Origin: Candidatus Omnitrophota bacterium | GTDB taxonomy: Bacteria; Omnitrophota; Gorgyraeia; Zapsychrales; Fredricksoniimonadaceae | Reading direction: 5' to 3' | Length of the DNA: 23,272 nt | Assembly (NCBI GenBank): GCA_017987425.1 | Contig: JAGNTT010000014.1 | Span: 1-23,272 of the forward strand | Shown here: positions 1-8,457 of the stretch, piece by piece | Position numbering within the stretch: the first letter of the stretch is position 1 | How the letters are laid out: each line of letters begins with the position of its first letter | Notes under the pieces: model-generated | The model's input: the letters and a program-made list of their open reading frames with translations, nothing else | Told to the model about the DNA's origin: nothing | Databases searched by the model: none | Translations under genes and position numbers: made by a program

Positions 1-1985
1 GTATCCTGTTCATCCAGCTTAGCTCTCAATTCCACGGCTTCTTTTTCAAGTTTTTGACGTTCTTCAGTCGCATCTTTCAATTGGACTGTAAGCTTGTCGT
101 CGTTATCTTTAAGTGTGCCGATCTCGGCGATCTTGTCACTAAGATCCTTCTTAAGAGCAGCCACTTCTTCGTCGGAAGATTCGTTCACGGCCGTGTTATC
201 AGAGACTGTGTTCGTCTTTGCTTCTTCCAGTCGTACTTTCAAGGATTGAACGGTTTCCTCTAAAGTTGTTTTCTCCCGTTCGCTTTTTTGCAATTGAGCA
301 GAGACTTCCTTTTGCTTCTCAGTCAACTTAACGATTTCAACTTCCTTTTGGGAGAGCTTTTCATCGCGCGCTTTGAGGTCTGCTGTAAGGGAAGCTGTCT
401 TCTTTTCATATTCTTTGCGCAACTCATCGGCTTTGCCGACGGATTGTTTATCAATATTCTTGGCTTTGTCTTTATATGTCTGTAATGTTTTCTCCATGGA
501 TAACTTCGCACGCTGTCCTTCTTCTGCGGCGGAGACCAGTGCTTTCTTTTGAGAAGTAAGCTCGCTGATCATCCTGGATTTTGTTTTGATCTCCTCATCA
601 CGTTTGTCGAGCTGATCTTTGAGAGACTGTATTTCTTTGCGCACGGATCTCTCAGATTCAGAAACACCGGTGGAGGCAGTTTTAGAATTTCTATCCGAAA
701 CAGCCGCGGTACGCTTGAGTGAATCACGTTCCTTCTCGACGATTGCGAGCTGTTTGGTCAACGCATCGCTTTTGGATTTTACCGAATCGATTTCCTTTGT
801 TTTCTTCTCAAGATCGGAATTCTTATCATCCAGCGTTTTCTGCAGAGCTTCGATTTGCAAAACAAATGGTGTCTTTGTCTTCTCTAATTTGGAGTCATAC
901 GAGGTTTGCTTTTGATCTAATTCTTTTTTAAGACGGACCGTCTCATTCTTGAGCGATTTCATTTCGGTCTCAAGAACAGCGACACTCCTCTTCATTTCAG
1001 TATTCTCTTTAGAAAGGCGGCTGACTTCGCCTTCTTTTTCTTCAAGTTTCGATTCGATGCGCGTGATTTTTTGCGACCGGCCGTCCTGAGCCGTATTGTA
1101 AGTCGAGGACATTTTCTGAATTTGCTCTTTTAAACCGTCCCGCTCTTTCTGAAGCCGAATAAGCTCGCTTTGCGATTTGGACTCGCGGCTTTTGATCGTC
1201 CCTATTAAATTATCCTTGGCGCGCAAATCAGCCTGCATTTGGTCAAGGCGGTCGCTTAACTCACGAATTCTTTGCTGCAGTGGTGCTTTGACGGTTGTTG
1301 TCTGAGCGGCGCTGTTTTTTGCTTCCGTAATCTGCGTCTCTAAATTTTTAATTCGCTCCTGCAGGACAATCTTTTCACTAACGATGGCTTGACGTTTAAG
1401 ATCGAGATCCTCTTTTTCATTATTCAGTGTAGCGATGACTGTCTTTTGCTCTGCCACCTGTTTTTCGGATGAACTTAATGCCTCTCTAAGCGTCGCTAGA
1501 CTTGCTTCTACTTTTTCCTCAACGGATTCCCGGTTGCTCGCCAAAAGCGAAAGTTCTTTTTGCAGGGCAATTTTCTGAGCGAGGGCTTCGTTGTATTTCT
1601 TTTGTAATGCGTCTTTTTCGGCAACAAGATCAGCCATTTCTTTGGAATTTTTCGCAACTTGCGAATTGGATTCTTCCGAAGGATCATCTTTTTGGGCAAG
1701 AGCATAATCAAGCTGAAGAAGCTTAACGGAAAGGTCGTTGATTTTTTGTAACAGGAGCGTGTTTTCTTTATTTTTGATCTCAATCTGACTGTAAAGCCCC
1801 TGCTGTTCTTCCTGGATTTTATCAACCGAGGCTTGAAAATCCGCGATGATTTCCTGAGGACTTCTCAACGGTTTTGCATCATTGCCTGTATAAATCAATG
1901 ATTTATCAAGGATTCCCTCGGCATATGCGGGTAAGGTAGTGTTGGCTAAAAAGGCTATGATCAGAATAATATTGAAAACTCTCAT
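1..1985 (-). CDS. secreted long coiled-coil protein, 3' end beyond the window
   Basis: An open frame reads without a stop from an ATG at 1985 to the left edge, giving at least 661 residues; the C-terminus lies outside the window. The first residues, MRVFNIILIIAFL followed by a PAYA/EG cleavage site, form a clear signal peptide, so the mature protein is exported. Nearly everything after residue 35 is charged, heptad-like helix rich in K, E, Q, L and S, with very few prolines. Short phrases of the form LKARDEKL, LDKRDEEI, LRAKDNLI and LSDKIAEI recur. No enzymatic domain is visible. The ATG at 1985 is chosen because GGAGAG lies just upstream; an in-frame ATG at 1997 would overlap that ribosome-binding site. 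The gene follows the two-pass helical protein at 2121-4085 on the same strand. A structural or envelope-spanning role is inference, since coiled-coil composition alone does not identify a family. Confidence 0.85.
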   Translation of the reverse strand, partial: MRVFNIILIIAFLANTTLPAYAEGILDKSLIYTGNDAKPLRSPQEIIADFQASVDKIQEEQQGLYSQIEIKNKENTLLLQKINDLSVKLLQLDYALAQKDDPSEESNSQVAKNSKEMADLVAEKDALQKKYNEALAQKIALQKELSLLASNRESVEEKVEASLATLREALSSSEKQVAEQKTVIATLNNEKEDLDLKRQAIVSEKIVLQERIKNLETQITEAKNSAAQTTTVKAPLQQRIRELSDRLDQMQADLRAKDNLIGTIKSRESKSQSELIRLQKERDGLKEQIQKMSSTYNTAQDGRSQKITRIESKLEEKEGEVSRLSKENTEMKRSVAVLETEMKSLKNETVRLKKELDQKQTSYDSKLEKTKTPFVLQIEALQKTLDDKNSDLEKKTKEIDSVKSKSDALTKQLAIVEKERDSLKRTAAVSDRNSKTASTGVSESERSVRKEIQSLKDQLDKRDEEIKTKSRMISELTSQKKALVSAAEEGQRAKLSMEKTLQTYKDKAKNIDKQSVGKADELRKEYEKKTASLTADLKARDEKLSQKEVEIVKLTEKQKEVSAQLQKSEREKTTLEETVQSLKVRLEEAKTNTVSDNTAVNESSDEEVAALKKDLSDKIAEIGTLKDNDDKLTVQLKDATEERQKLEKEAVELRAKLDEQD

Positions 1986-2062
1986 ATAACTCTCCATAAA
2001 TAACTTTTATTAAGCTCAAAAGGAAACCTATAATAGCAGAAAATGTAAATAAATGAAAGTTT

Positions 2063-2076
2063 CTGCTTATTAGCAG
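2063..2076. repeat. small inverted repeat between two envelope genes
   Basis: CTGCT-TATT-AGCAG forms a 5-bp stem in the 135-base gap between the two coiled-coil genes. There is no T-tract directly after it on the minus strand, so a terminator is not well supported. A TATTAT box lies nearer the downstream start and could be a -10, but I see no convincing -35. Confidence 0.3.
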
Positions 2077-2120
2077 ACTAACGTCCTATTCAATGAATAA
2101 AGATCGGTGATTTGAAAGTA

Positions 2121-4085
2121 TTACGAGTTGTTAACTGTTTGTTCGATGCGCGAGGCGGGTTTTTGTGAAGATGCTTCCGAAAGGCCGCTGTCAACGGGTA
2201 CATCTTTGTCAGCCGGTTTCAAGACATCACTTTCAAAAACTTTTGTGAAATACTCCTGAATATAATCGTTCATACGGCGACTGCTGGTTTCCAAAACAGG
2301 CGCGGCCTCGGAATCTTTGGTATCAACCATCAAGGACTGTGCGTTGAGAGCCGAGGCCTTTACCGCGAGTTCATGCAGCGCATCCAAATGTTTGCTTAAC
2401 ACGGAAAAGTCACGGATCTGCCGGTTTAGAACATTGATCTCGTCGGCAATCTGATGACTTTTCACTTTTGCACTTTCCAGAATTTCGTTGATGCGGCTCG
2501 CCTCTTGCGAATGATCAAGACGGGCTAAAGCAATTTCCTTTAAAGCCTCACGTGTATTATCCGTCATCTGATCCATATTCTTTTCGATCAGATCGAACTT
2601 TTCTTTGGCTTCATCTATTTTATCTTTGCGTGTCTCCAACGCACTGTGCGTGGAGCCGACGGCATAGCGGATACGGCTTGAAAGGTATTTCAATTCATCG
2701 ATCGTGTTCTGTTTGCCTTCCGCCTGCTGAGAATTAGTGGCCACATTCTGCGTAGCCCTTTCAGCGATCAGAGTCATCTGCTGGGCAACTCCGTTGAGGG
2801 CTCCGGTCAACTGAACGATCTCCTGTGAAACTTTTTCGGTATTGTAAAATTCTTCCTTGATCGACTGAAAGTTTTCGCGGCTTTCCTTGATCAGGAGGTC
2901 GGTGTCTCGCACCAGCTGATCGATATGCTGAAGATTGAGCTGGCGATCGGTGAAATTCTCGGCAACTTCTTCCAATCCGTCCTTGTACGTACGGGCCAGC
3001 TCAAAATTCCGGATCATTGAACCGGCATGATCGTTTAAGGATGCGGTGATCTCCTTGGAATCGTCAGATGCCTTCTCCGCCTGCTTTTTGAAAAACGCAA
3101 GGCCGCGCTCAAAACGGAACGCGTAAATGGTCATGCCGAAAAACAAAAAGATCAAAACGACAAATGTGCAGAGAGTTGCGGCGCGCTTGAGTTCTCGGTA
3201 TTGATATTCTTTCGTTCTCGCCTGAATGATTTGAGTTTCGATTCCATTATTCAAAGAACCGAATTCTTCCCGCAGAGGCTGTTCAATCGCCTCGATGGAT
3301 TCAATAATCTGTATGCCGATCTGACGAACATTGGCCGATTCCTTTTCCAATGTTTTGGTCATATAGGCGTTGAATGTGGCAAACAGCGACGGGAACGCTT
3401 TAAGAAGATATTGTCCCTGGCCGAAGACCGCCTGTTTGGTCTCAAGATCGGCTGCGGCATTGATTCCCTTGGTCCACTGCTCAAGACCCGTTTGCAAATC
3501 TTTAAGCTTCTTCTCAAAAGCGCTCAGCTCAGGAATAATTTTCTGGAGAGTAGAAATTTTCTGGATTATATCAGACACCGGCAACGTATTTAATACTTCG
3601 CCTCCGACCATCATTGTGCCGGCACTTGTCTTCTTCCAGTTTTCGATGTCATTTTCAAAAACCTGAAAATGAACTGCAAATTTGCCTGTGAATTCCTTGA
3701 CCTTTGCTTCGTAGAGCGAAACCTGGTTGGTGATCTTAAGAAATTCGTTTATGTCCGCTTCAACCGCCTTGATATTAGATTGTGAGCGGCCCAGTAATCG
3801 GGGGTCCAACGAAGAAATGGCACTCAACGAATTCTGCAATTCGACAACGACTTCTTCATTTAACTTGCCTTCGGATGTGATCCGCTCAACGCCGACGCGA
3901 AGATCTTTAAAACGGCCGAGGATTTCTTTTAATTTTTCTCTGTCGCGAAGGTCCTGATGGAAGGATGCCATGGCAACATTTTGCCGGGGCTGGATGACCG
4001 TAACTTCGTAGCGCCAGAACACCGCGATGCAGGTGGCAACTAGAAGAACACCTAACGCAATCTTGTTAATGAATGAGATGTTCAT
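2121..4085 (-). CDS. two-pass membrane protein with long helical sensor-like domains (function unknown)
   Basis: The protein has 654 residues. TM1 lies at about 7-25, a mostly helical presumably periplasmic domain at about 30-300, TM2 at about 303-323, then a long cytoplasmic helical region at about 325-615 and a polar tail. This layout is that of chemoreceptors and sensor kinases with a helical-bundle input domain. However, I see no HAMP consensus, no kinase or cyclase domain and no proper chemoreceptor hairpin tip. The only trace is a weak LHELAVKASALNAQSL at 569-584, close to the C-terminus, two residues short of the receptor consensus and without the following EAARAGE. I therefore do not call it a chemoreceptor. 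It starts at an ATG with no obvious Shine-Dalgarno. The secreted coiled-coil gene follows 135 bases downstream on the same strand, which suggests a shared envelope role (inference). Confidence 0.8.
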   Translation of the reverse strand: MNISFINKIALGVLLVATCIAVFWRYEVTVIQPRQNVAMASFHQDLRDREKLKEILGRFKDLRVGVERITSEGKLNEEVVVELQNSLSAISSLDPRLLGRSQSNIKAVEADINEFLKITNQVSLYEAKVKEFTGKFAVHFQVFENDIENWKKTSAGTMMVGGEVLNTLPVSDIIQKISTLQKIIPELSAFEKKLKDLQTGLEQWTKGINAAADLETKQAVFGQGQYLLKAFPSLFATFNAYMTKTLEKESANVRQIGIQIIESIEAIEQPLREEFGSLNNGIETQIIQARTKEYQYRELKRAATLCTFVVLIFLFFGMTIYAFRFERGLAFFKKQAEKASDDSKEITASLNDHAGSMIRNFELARTYKDGLEEVAENFTDRQLNLQHIDQLVRDTDLLIKESRENFQSIKEEFYNTEKVSQEIVQLTGALNGVAQQMTLIAERATQNVATNSQQAEGKQNTIDELKYLSSRIRYAVGSTHSALETRKDKIDEAKEKFDLIEKNMDQMTDNTREALKEIALARLDHSQEASRINEILESAKVKSHQIADEINVLNRQIRDFSVLSKHLDALHELAVKASALNAQSLMVDTKDSEAAPVLETSSRRMNDYIQEYFTKVFESDVLKPADKDVPVDSGLSEASSQKPASRIEQTVNNS

Positions 4086-4098
4086 AGATGTAAAATCA

Positions 4099-4126
4099 AT
4101 ACTAATTGCTTTATAAAAAAATTCAA
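4099..4126 (-). promoter_or_regulatory. possible promoter for the two-pass helical protein
   Basis: On the minus strand TTGAAT (4121-4126) is followed after 16 bases by TAGTAT (4099-4104). The predicted transcript start would be only a few bases before the ATG at 4085. The match is modest and the surroundings are AT-rich. Confidence 0.3.
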
Positions 4127-4229
4127 CAATTTAAATGAATATTATTGCAGAAGCTTCGATCTCGACGACATTTTGAGCAAAATATTTTCTTTTATCAGGA
4201 TTGAATCATCCTGAATCCAAATACTTTAA

Positions 4230-4943
4230 CTACATCGCCTCTTGCTTTGGAATAGTCTCGCCCTGAAGTATCGGTGATAACTTGGAAACGTCGATGCGCA
4301 TTCCGCCGTCGTGTTCAATTTTGATGGTATAGAGATTGCCGGGAACAAACAATGTCCCGGGGGCTTCGATCTGTGCGTTTTTAATGCCGGATTCTTTAGA
4401 CTTGTCTGGGTTAAGCGCATAGCCCCAAAAATCCTTCCACAGCTTAGCTTCATAGGAATCGGCTTGGTCGGCTACTTTATAGCCGGCGGGGATTTCATTG
4501 ACCGTCGTGATGTCAAATTCCTGGGTATTTTTTCCATCCAGCATGAATGCCTTCAAAAACAAGTATGCGCTTTTTCCTTTTAATTTGTCGCCGTTTCGAA
4601 TATAGACGTCGTCAAAGCGCATCACAAGAGACTGGAACTGAATGATGTTGCCCGAGAAAGTGAAATACTTGGGCTCGATGGGAACTCCGGAAGAATTGTA
4701 CTCCAGAAATTTTATGGTCGTAAATGTCTGCTGAGATTTCTCATCGAAGTTGACACCGGTGACCAGAACCTCGGCGATGCGCGAGTCAGCCTGCAGGCGC
4801 CCGATAATCTGTTGCAGAATTTTATCCTGATGCATCCAGACGGAAATCGTCCAGCCGATAAAAACAAGCGAGACCAATCCTGCGATGCTGATAAAAATAC
4901 GCCTGGCTTTTCCCATCGGGGCTTTCTCTCGTGAGGAATTCAT
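4230..4943 (-). CDS. membrane-anchored protein of unknown function
   Basis: The protein has about 238 residues. One hydrophobic helix (around IFISIAGLVSLVFIGWTISVW) near the N-terminus follows a short basic stretch, giving an N-in signal anchor with the rest outside the inner membrane. The remainder looks like a mixed alpha/beta soluble domain: IAEVLVTGVNFDEKS, a run around RFDDVYIRNGDKLKGKSAYLF, and a C-terminal NLYTIKIEHDGGMRIDVSKL. I do not recognise the family and no catalytic motif stands out. The longest frame begins with TTG codons at 4949 and 4946. ATG 4943 is given, but ATG 4916 (MGKARR) is a serious alternative because a perfect TATAAT sits at 4952-4957 and GAGAG precedes 4916 at usable spacing. 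It sits between the OmpA/LysM gene and the helical membrane protein. Confidence 0.75.
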   Translation of the reverse strand: MNSSREKAPMGKARRIFISIAGLVSLVFIGWTISVWMHQDKILQQIIGRLQADSRIAEVLVTGVNFDEKSQQTFTTIKFLEYNSSGVPIEPKYFTFSGNIIQFQSLVMRFDDVYIRNGDKLKGKSAYLFLKAFMLDGKNTQEFDITTVNEIPAGYKVADQADSYEAKLWKDFWGYALNPDKSKESGIKNAQIEAPGTLFVPGNLYTIKIEHDGGMRIDVSKLSPILQGETIPKQEAM

Positions 4944-4951
4944 CAACAAAA

Positions 4952-4957
4952 ATTATA
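4952..4957 (-). promoter_or_regulatory. -10 box (TATAAT) before the membrane-anchored unknown protein
   Basis: A perfect TATAAT on the minus strand lies 8 bases before ATG 4943, so a transcript starting the usual 6-8 bases downstream would be leaderless for that ATG. It would have a leader of roughly 30 bases for ATG 4916. No good -35 is visible. Confidence 0.4.
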
Positions 4958-5024
4958 TCACGTCATAATCAAATAACGAGACAGTTACTGAATTTTATTT
5001 GGACAAGCGCTCGCCGGCCCGTAT

Positions 5025-5058
5025 AAAAAAAAGCCCCTGTGAAATCACAGGGGCTTTT
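5025..5058 (-). terminator. rho-independent terminator of the OmpA/LysM gene
   Basis: On the minus strand AGCCCCTGT and ACAGGGGCT form a GC-rich stem around a six-base loop, followed by a run of eight T. It lies 12 bases past the stop of the OmpA/LysM gene and isolates that gene from the one downstream. Because A-runs also precede the stem it may act on the other strand too. Confidence 0.93.
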
Positions 5059-5069
5059 GAAGAATTAAA

Positions 5070-6041
5070 TTACTCGACGGGAATGATGATCGTAACGCCA
5101 GCCTTTAACTTGTTGGGGTCTTTGATTACGGATTTATTCAATTCGTAAAGGTATTTCCATCGGTTTCCATTGCCCATTTCTTTCTGAGCGATCTTCCAGA
5201 GGCTGTCATTCTTCTGAATGACGTAATCGCGCGTGGAAACCTGGACTTCGGATTCCACTTTCTGCTGCTCCTCGACGACGTATTTGCCTTCTTCGATCGA
5301 TTTTACATCCGCCACGCCCTGAGGCGGACCTTCATAAGGAAGCATGACTTCCTCGACTTCGGCGATCATAAACTGAGCATTACGGTCTTTCTGCATACCG
5401 ACAAGATCCGTGACGGGCGCGGTCGCGTCGAGCTTACCGCGGCTGATGATTTTAATGTGGTCTTCCTCAATACCATTATCGAGCATGTACTGCTTGACCG
5501 CGTCTCCACGGCGGCGGCCCAATTTTTCATTATAGTCTTCGGAGCCGCGCACGTCCGCGTTACCGGTAATCAAAATACTCGCATCGGGATTGCGCTTCAA
5601 TGTCCCGACAGCTTTATCAAGAATTCTGGCAGCATCGTCACGTATATCGGCCTTGTTGTAATCGAAATAAACTTTCACGTTTCTTAAAACTTTTTTGATC
5701 AGCAAAGAGGGACGCATTTCTTTGGGTTGAGGAGGAGGTAGTTCTTCGGCTTTATAATCAAAAATGATTTTGTAGAGATATATGTAACCTCTGTTTCCCC
5801 ACGGACGGGCTTCGCCGGGAGCTTCGGGCCACCACCAGTAACCGCCGCGTTCTTCGTCTTTGACAGGAGCCGGCTTGGCATCCGACGGCCACCAGCTAAA
5901 TTCCTTTTGCATCTCTTCAATTTCCTGCTTGCGCAAATCTTCGCGCTCTTTTTTGTCGAACGGCACGGCGAAAGAAACCGTCGGCATAAAAGTAACAAGA
6001 AGGAACACCGTAATGATCCGGAAGAGACCGTTATGCTTCAT
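5070..6041 (-). CDS. OmpA-family peptidoglycan-binding protein with C-terminal LysM domain
   Basis: The protein has 323 residues and a signal peptide at 1-25 (SFA/VP cleavage, no lipobox). A tryptophan-rich stretch at 50-81 contains WW and WWW. An OmpA_C-type domain lies at about 120-228: VKVYFDYNKADIR, then TGNADVRGSEDYNEKLGRRR, where D163 and R178 sit at the positions that grip diaminopimelate in the family. A LysM domain closes the protein at 272-322 (YVIQKNDSLWKIAQ, ending AGVTIIIPVE). Two different peptidoglycan-binding modules in one exported protein suggest a periplasmic or outer-membrane-associated factor tethered to the wall. There is no beta-barrel. The start has AGGTG five bases upstream. 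The gene has its own promoter and a strong terminator, so it is probably a single-gene transcript. Confidence 0.92.
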   Translation of the reverse strand: MKHNGLFRIITVFLLVTFMPTVSFAVPFDKKEREDLRKQEIEEMQKEFSWWPSDAKPAPVKDEERGGYWWWPEAPGEARPWGNRGYIYLYKIIFDYKAEELPPPQPKEMRPSLLIKKVLRNVKVYFDYNKADIRDDAARILDKAVGTLKRNPDASILITGNADVRGSEDYNEKLGRRRGDAVKQYMLDNGIEEDHIKIISRGKLDATAPVTDLVGMQKDRNAQFMIAEVEEVMLPYEGPPQGVADVKSIEEGKYVVEEQQKVESEVQVSTRDYVIQKNDSLWKIAQKEMGNGNRWKYLYELNKSVIKDPNKLKAGVTIIIPVE

Positions 6042-6110
6042 AAACGCACCTGACTTTCTGTAGGTATATAAAGGGGGACGAAAATTTGTTTACTGCTAAA
6101 ACGCAAACCG

Positions 6111-6138
6111 ATTATAACACAGCAGTATAATAATTCAA
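6111..6138 (-). promoter_or_regulatory. promoter of the OmpA/LysM gene
   Basis: TTGAAT (6133-6138), 16 bases, then a perfect TATAAT (6111-6116) on the minus strand. The predicted start near 6104 leaves a leader of about 60 bases before the ATG at 6041. This is a sigma-70-type housekeeping promoter by pattern. Confidence 0.65.
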
Positions 6139-6170
6139 TTTGAGTTAACAACTTTTAAACAAGCGATCAG

Positions 6171-6187
6171 GAACGGATCAGCCGTTC
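6171..6187. repeat. short hairpin downstream of the CNNM/CorC-type gene
   Basis: GAACGG-ATCAG-CCGTTC gives a 6-bp stem with a five-base loop about 50 bases past the CNNM gene. No T-tract follows directly, so it is at best a weak terminator. Confidence 0.3.
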
Positions 6188-6234
6188 GCACAGGAATCAA
6201 ACATTATGAAACATATCACATTAGCCAGCAACCA

Positions 6235-7557
6235 TCATTGGGGCTTGAGAAGGCTGATGCTTGCCTCGCTTAACTTCTTGCGCCGCAATTTGCGCACGGT
6301 CACATAAAAACCGTTGCCTTCCAAAACCTCGCCGCCGCGCAAAGAATCCGGATGCTTGAGCGCGCACCAGTCCGCAAGACGGAACGGGCCCTCTGTCGCA
6401 GGCTTTAAAATGGGTGTAATTCCAATCGTTTGCGCTAAAACCTGCATGGAAACCCCTCCGCCAACGATCCATCCTCCGGCAAATGGATGAATGTACGTGG
6501 GCATGCGGTCGAATTCATCTTCAATTTCACCGACCAATTCTTCGATGATGTCTTCCATTGTGACCATACCGATAATGGACTGATCCTTTTCGCCGACAAG
6601 GGCGATGTGGAGCTTTTCCTGCATCATTTTTTCCAATACCTGGGCGATGGGAACATTGCCCTCGACCGTCTTGATGGGACGGATGATTCCTTTGACCGTC
6701 GGGTCCTGGGAATTCAGCTTAAGCGCCATCATGATGTCTTTAAAATTCAGATATCCCTGGATGCTCTGTGGATCGCCTTCGCGTTCACACACAGGAAAAC
6801 GGGTATGCATGTCCAGATGAGCGCGGATCAAAGCCTCCGAGAGTGTGCTTTTTAAAGGAATCATAGAAACATCGGCGATGGGAAGCATGATCGATTTGAC
6901 GGGCCGAACCGAAAGCTGGGCGGCTGAAAGAACGATTTTTTCTTCCCTTGCCCCGATAAGGCGCGAAGCGCGCGCCAGGGAAACGGCCGCGTTTAATTCA
7001 TGCAGACCGGGGTCGTCTTTTGACTCGTCTTTAACATATCCGCTTTTCTTGCCCAGATGGAGCGTTCCTTTGACAATCGTCTCCAGCACTGTAATGACCG
7101 GATAAAAGACCACGGAAATCGCACGCATCGCCGGAGATAAACTCAGACAAATGCGCTCGCGGTTATTCAAGGCAACCATTTTAGGGATGAGTTCGGCAAA
7201 AATAATCGTGAGAGCGCTGAAGGGTATAATCAGAATAACCAACGCTATGACTTTGGCCAACGTTTCATCGAAACCAAATTGGGCTTGGAGATATGGCTCA
7301 AGATTATCGGCGACACTGGAACCGCCGGTGGCCGCGGCGATCGCGCCCGCCAATGTGATCCCCACTTGGACAACCGCAAGACTAGCCTCGATGCGGTCTT
7401 TCATGTAGGCGGCATCTTCCGCCCCTTTATCCTTACGGCCGACGAGAACGGCGATCCTTGACCGTGAAATCGAAGCGAGAGCCATCTCATAAGCAGCAAA
7501 AATCGCATTGATAAAAAGCATGACACCTATGGTCAACCACTCTAAACCTGAAATCAT
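6235..7557 (-). CDS. CNNM/CorC (hemolysin C)-family membrane transporter
   Basis: The 440-residue protein has the full family layout. A DUF21/CNNM membrane domain covers about 1-170, with NAIFAAYEMALASISRSRI and IIFAELIPKMVALNNRE as its typical segments. A CBS-domain pair follows at about 220-345, ending in the diagnostic TMEDIIEELVGEIEDEFD. A CorC/HlyC transporter-associated domain lies at about 358-425. Members of the family are linked to magnesium and cobalt efflux or resistance; the name hemolysin is historical. The start ATG has GAGGA at good spacing. It is transcribed away from dedA, which lies divergently upstream, and I see no operon partner. Substrate specificity cannot be read from the sequence. 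Confidence 0.93.
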   Translation of the reverse strand: MISGLEWLTIGVMLFINAIFAAYEMALASISRSRIAVLVGRKDKGAEDAAYMKDRIEASLAVVQVGITLAGAIAAATGGSSVADNLEPYLQAQFGFDETLAKVIALVILIIPFSALTIIFAELIPKMVALNNRERICLSLSPAMRAISVVFYPVITVLETIVKGTLHLGKKSGYVKDESKDDPGLHELNAAVSLARASRLIGAREEKIVLSAAQLSVRPVKSIMLPIADVSMIPLKSTLSEALIRAHLDMHTRFPVCEREGDPQSIQGYLNFKDIMMALKLNSQDPTVKGIIRPIKTVEGNVPIAQVLEKMMQEKLHIALVGEKDQSIIGMVTMEDIIEELVGEIEDEFDRMPTYIHPFAGGWIVGGGVSMQVLAQTIGITPILKPATEGPFRLADWCALKHPDSLRGGEVLEGNGFYVTVRKLRRKKLSEASISLLKPQ

Positions 7558-7797
7558 TTAAATCCTCAAAAAATTCATATTATGGTTTCAAAATCATGAA
7601 AAAAGTGTTTAAGAAGATTTTATATTACCACGACAAAACGCCCTTTCATTAAAAATCATTATTACCTGTGCCATGTTTACTCACAAGGCTGTAAAAGAGA
7701 CCTCGGACACAATATGGTTACTATTTTTATGGAAAATCTTCCGCAAGATGTTAGGATATCACCAAATTTATTAACGCAAACAACCATCGAGGGCGCC

Positions 7798-8448
7798 TTG
7801 GAATTCATCCACCACATCATCGACTTTATCGTTCATATCGACCATCACCTTAACAACCTTGTGGTCCAATACGGCGGATGGACTTACGCCATTCTTTTTC
7901 TGATTGTCTTTTGCGAAACAGGGCTGGTGGTCACGCCTTTTTTGCCGGGAGACTCTTTGCTTTTCGTCATCGGAGCGCTTACCGCTGGCGCAGACGCCCC
8001 GCTTGATCTGGGTTTTTCACTTCTTATTCTGACTGTCGCGGCTATCCTCGGAGACACGGTCAATTATTCAATAGGCAAATACCTAGCGCCCAAAATATTC
8101 CGTAATGAAAATGTCAAATTCCTCAACATGGAACATCTAAAGAAAACGCAGGAATTCTTTAACAAATACGGCGGGAAAACCATCATACTCGCCCGTTTCG
8201 TTCCGATCGTTCGTACGTTCGCACCATTTGTCGCCGGTATGGGCAACATGGCTTACGGCCGCTTTATTTTCTATAACGTCATCGGGGCTTTGATCTGGGT
8301 ATTCACCCTGACTTTGGCGGGATATTTCTTCGGCAAGATTCCCATCGTCGAGAAGAACTTCTCTAAAGTCGTACTGATCATCATATTCGTTTCGATTCTT
8401 CCAGCCGTTTTCGAAGTATGGAACAGCCGCAAAGATAAAAAACATTAA
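7798..8448 (+). CDS. dedA: DedA-family (VTT domain) membrane protein
   Basis: This is the only plus-strand gene. It carries the DedA signatures in order: FCETGLVVTPFLPGDSLLF, ILGDTVNYSIGK, a GGKTIILARFVPIVRTFAPF block and AGMGNMAYGRF, with hydrophobic helices between. DedA proteins are inner-membrane proteins linked to lipid flipping and membrane homeostasis. I chose the TTG at 7798 because GAGGG precedes it at good spacing and because translation from there (LEFIHHIIDFIVHID) lines up with the start of E. coli DedA as I remember it, giving 216 residues against about 219. In-frame ATGs at 7714 and 7729 would give 244 or 239 residues but have no clear ribosome-binding site. It converges with modC, the two stops being only 9 bases apart. 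Confidence 0.9.
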   Translation: MEFIHHIIDFIVHIDHHLNNLVVQYGGWTYAILFLIVFCETGLVVTPFLPGDSLLFVIGALTAGADAPLDLGFSLLILTVAAILGDTVNYSIGKYLAPKIFRNENVKFLNMEHLKKTQEFFNKYGGKTIILARFVPIVRTFAPFVAGMGNMAYGRFIFYNVIGALIWVFTLTLAGYFFGKIPIVEKNFSKVVLIIIFVSILPAVFEVWNSRKDKKH

Positions 8449-8457
8449 AAGTCCGCA

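Noticed and set aside
3201..3593. 130-codon plus-strand frame
   Set aside because: Antisense to the helical domain of the 654-residue membrane protein; no independent start signals or recognisable product.
2121..3821. Calling the 654-residue protein a methyl-accepting chemotaxis protein
   Set aside because: The signalling-tip consensus is not met and no HAMP domain is visible; only the overall topology agrees.
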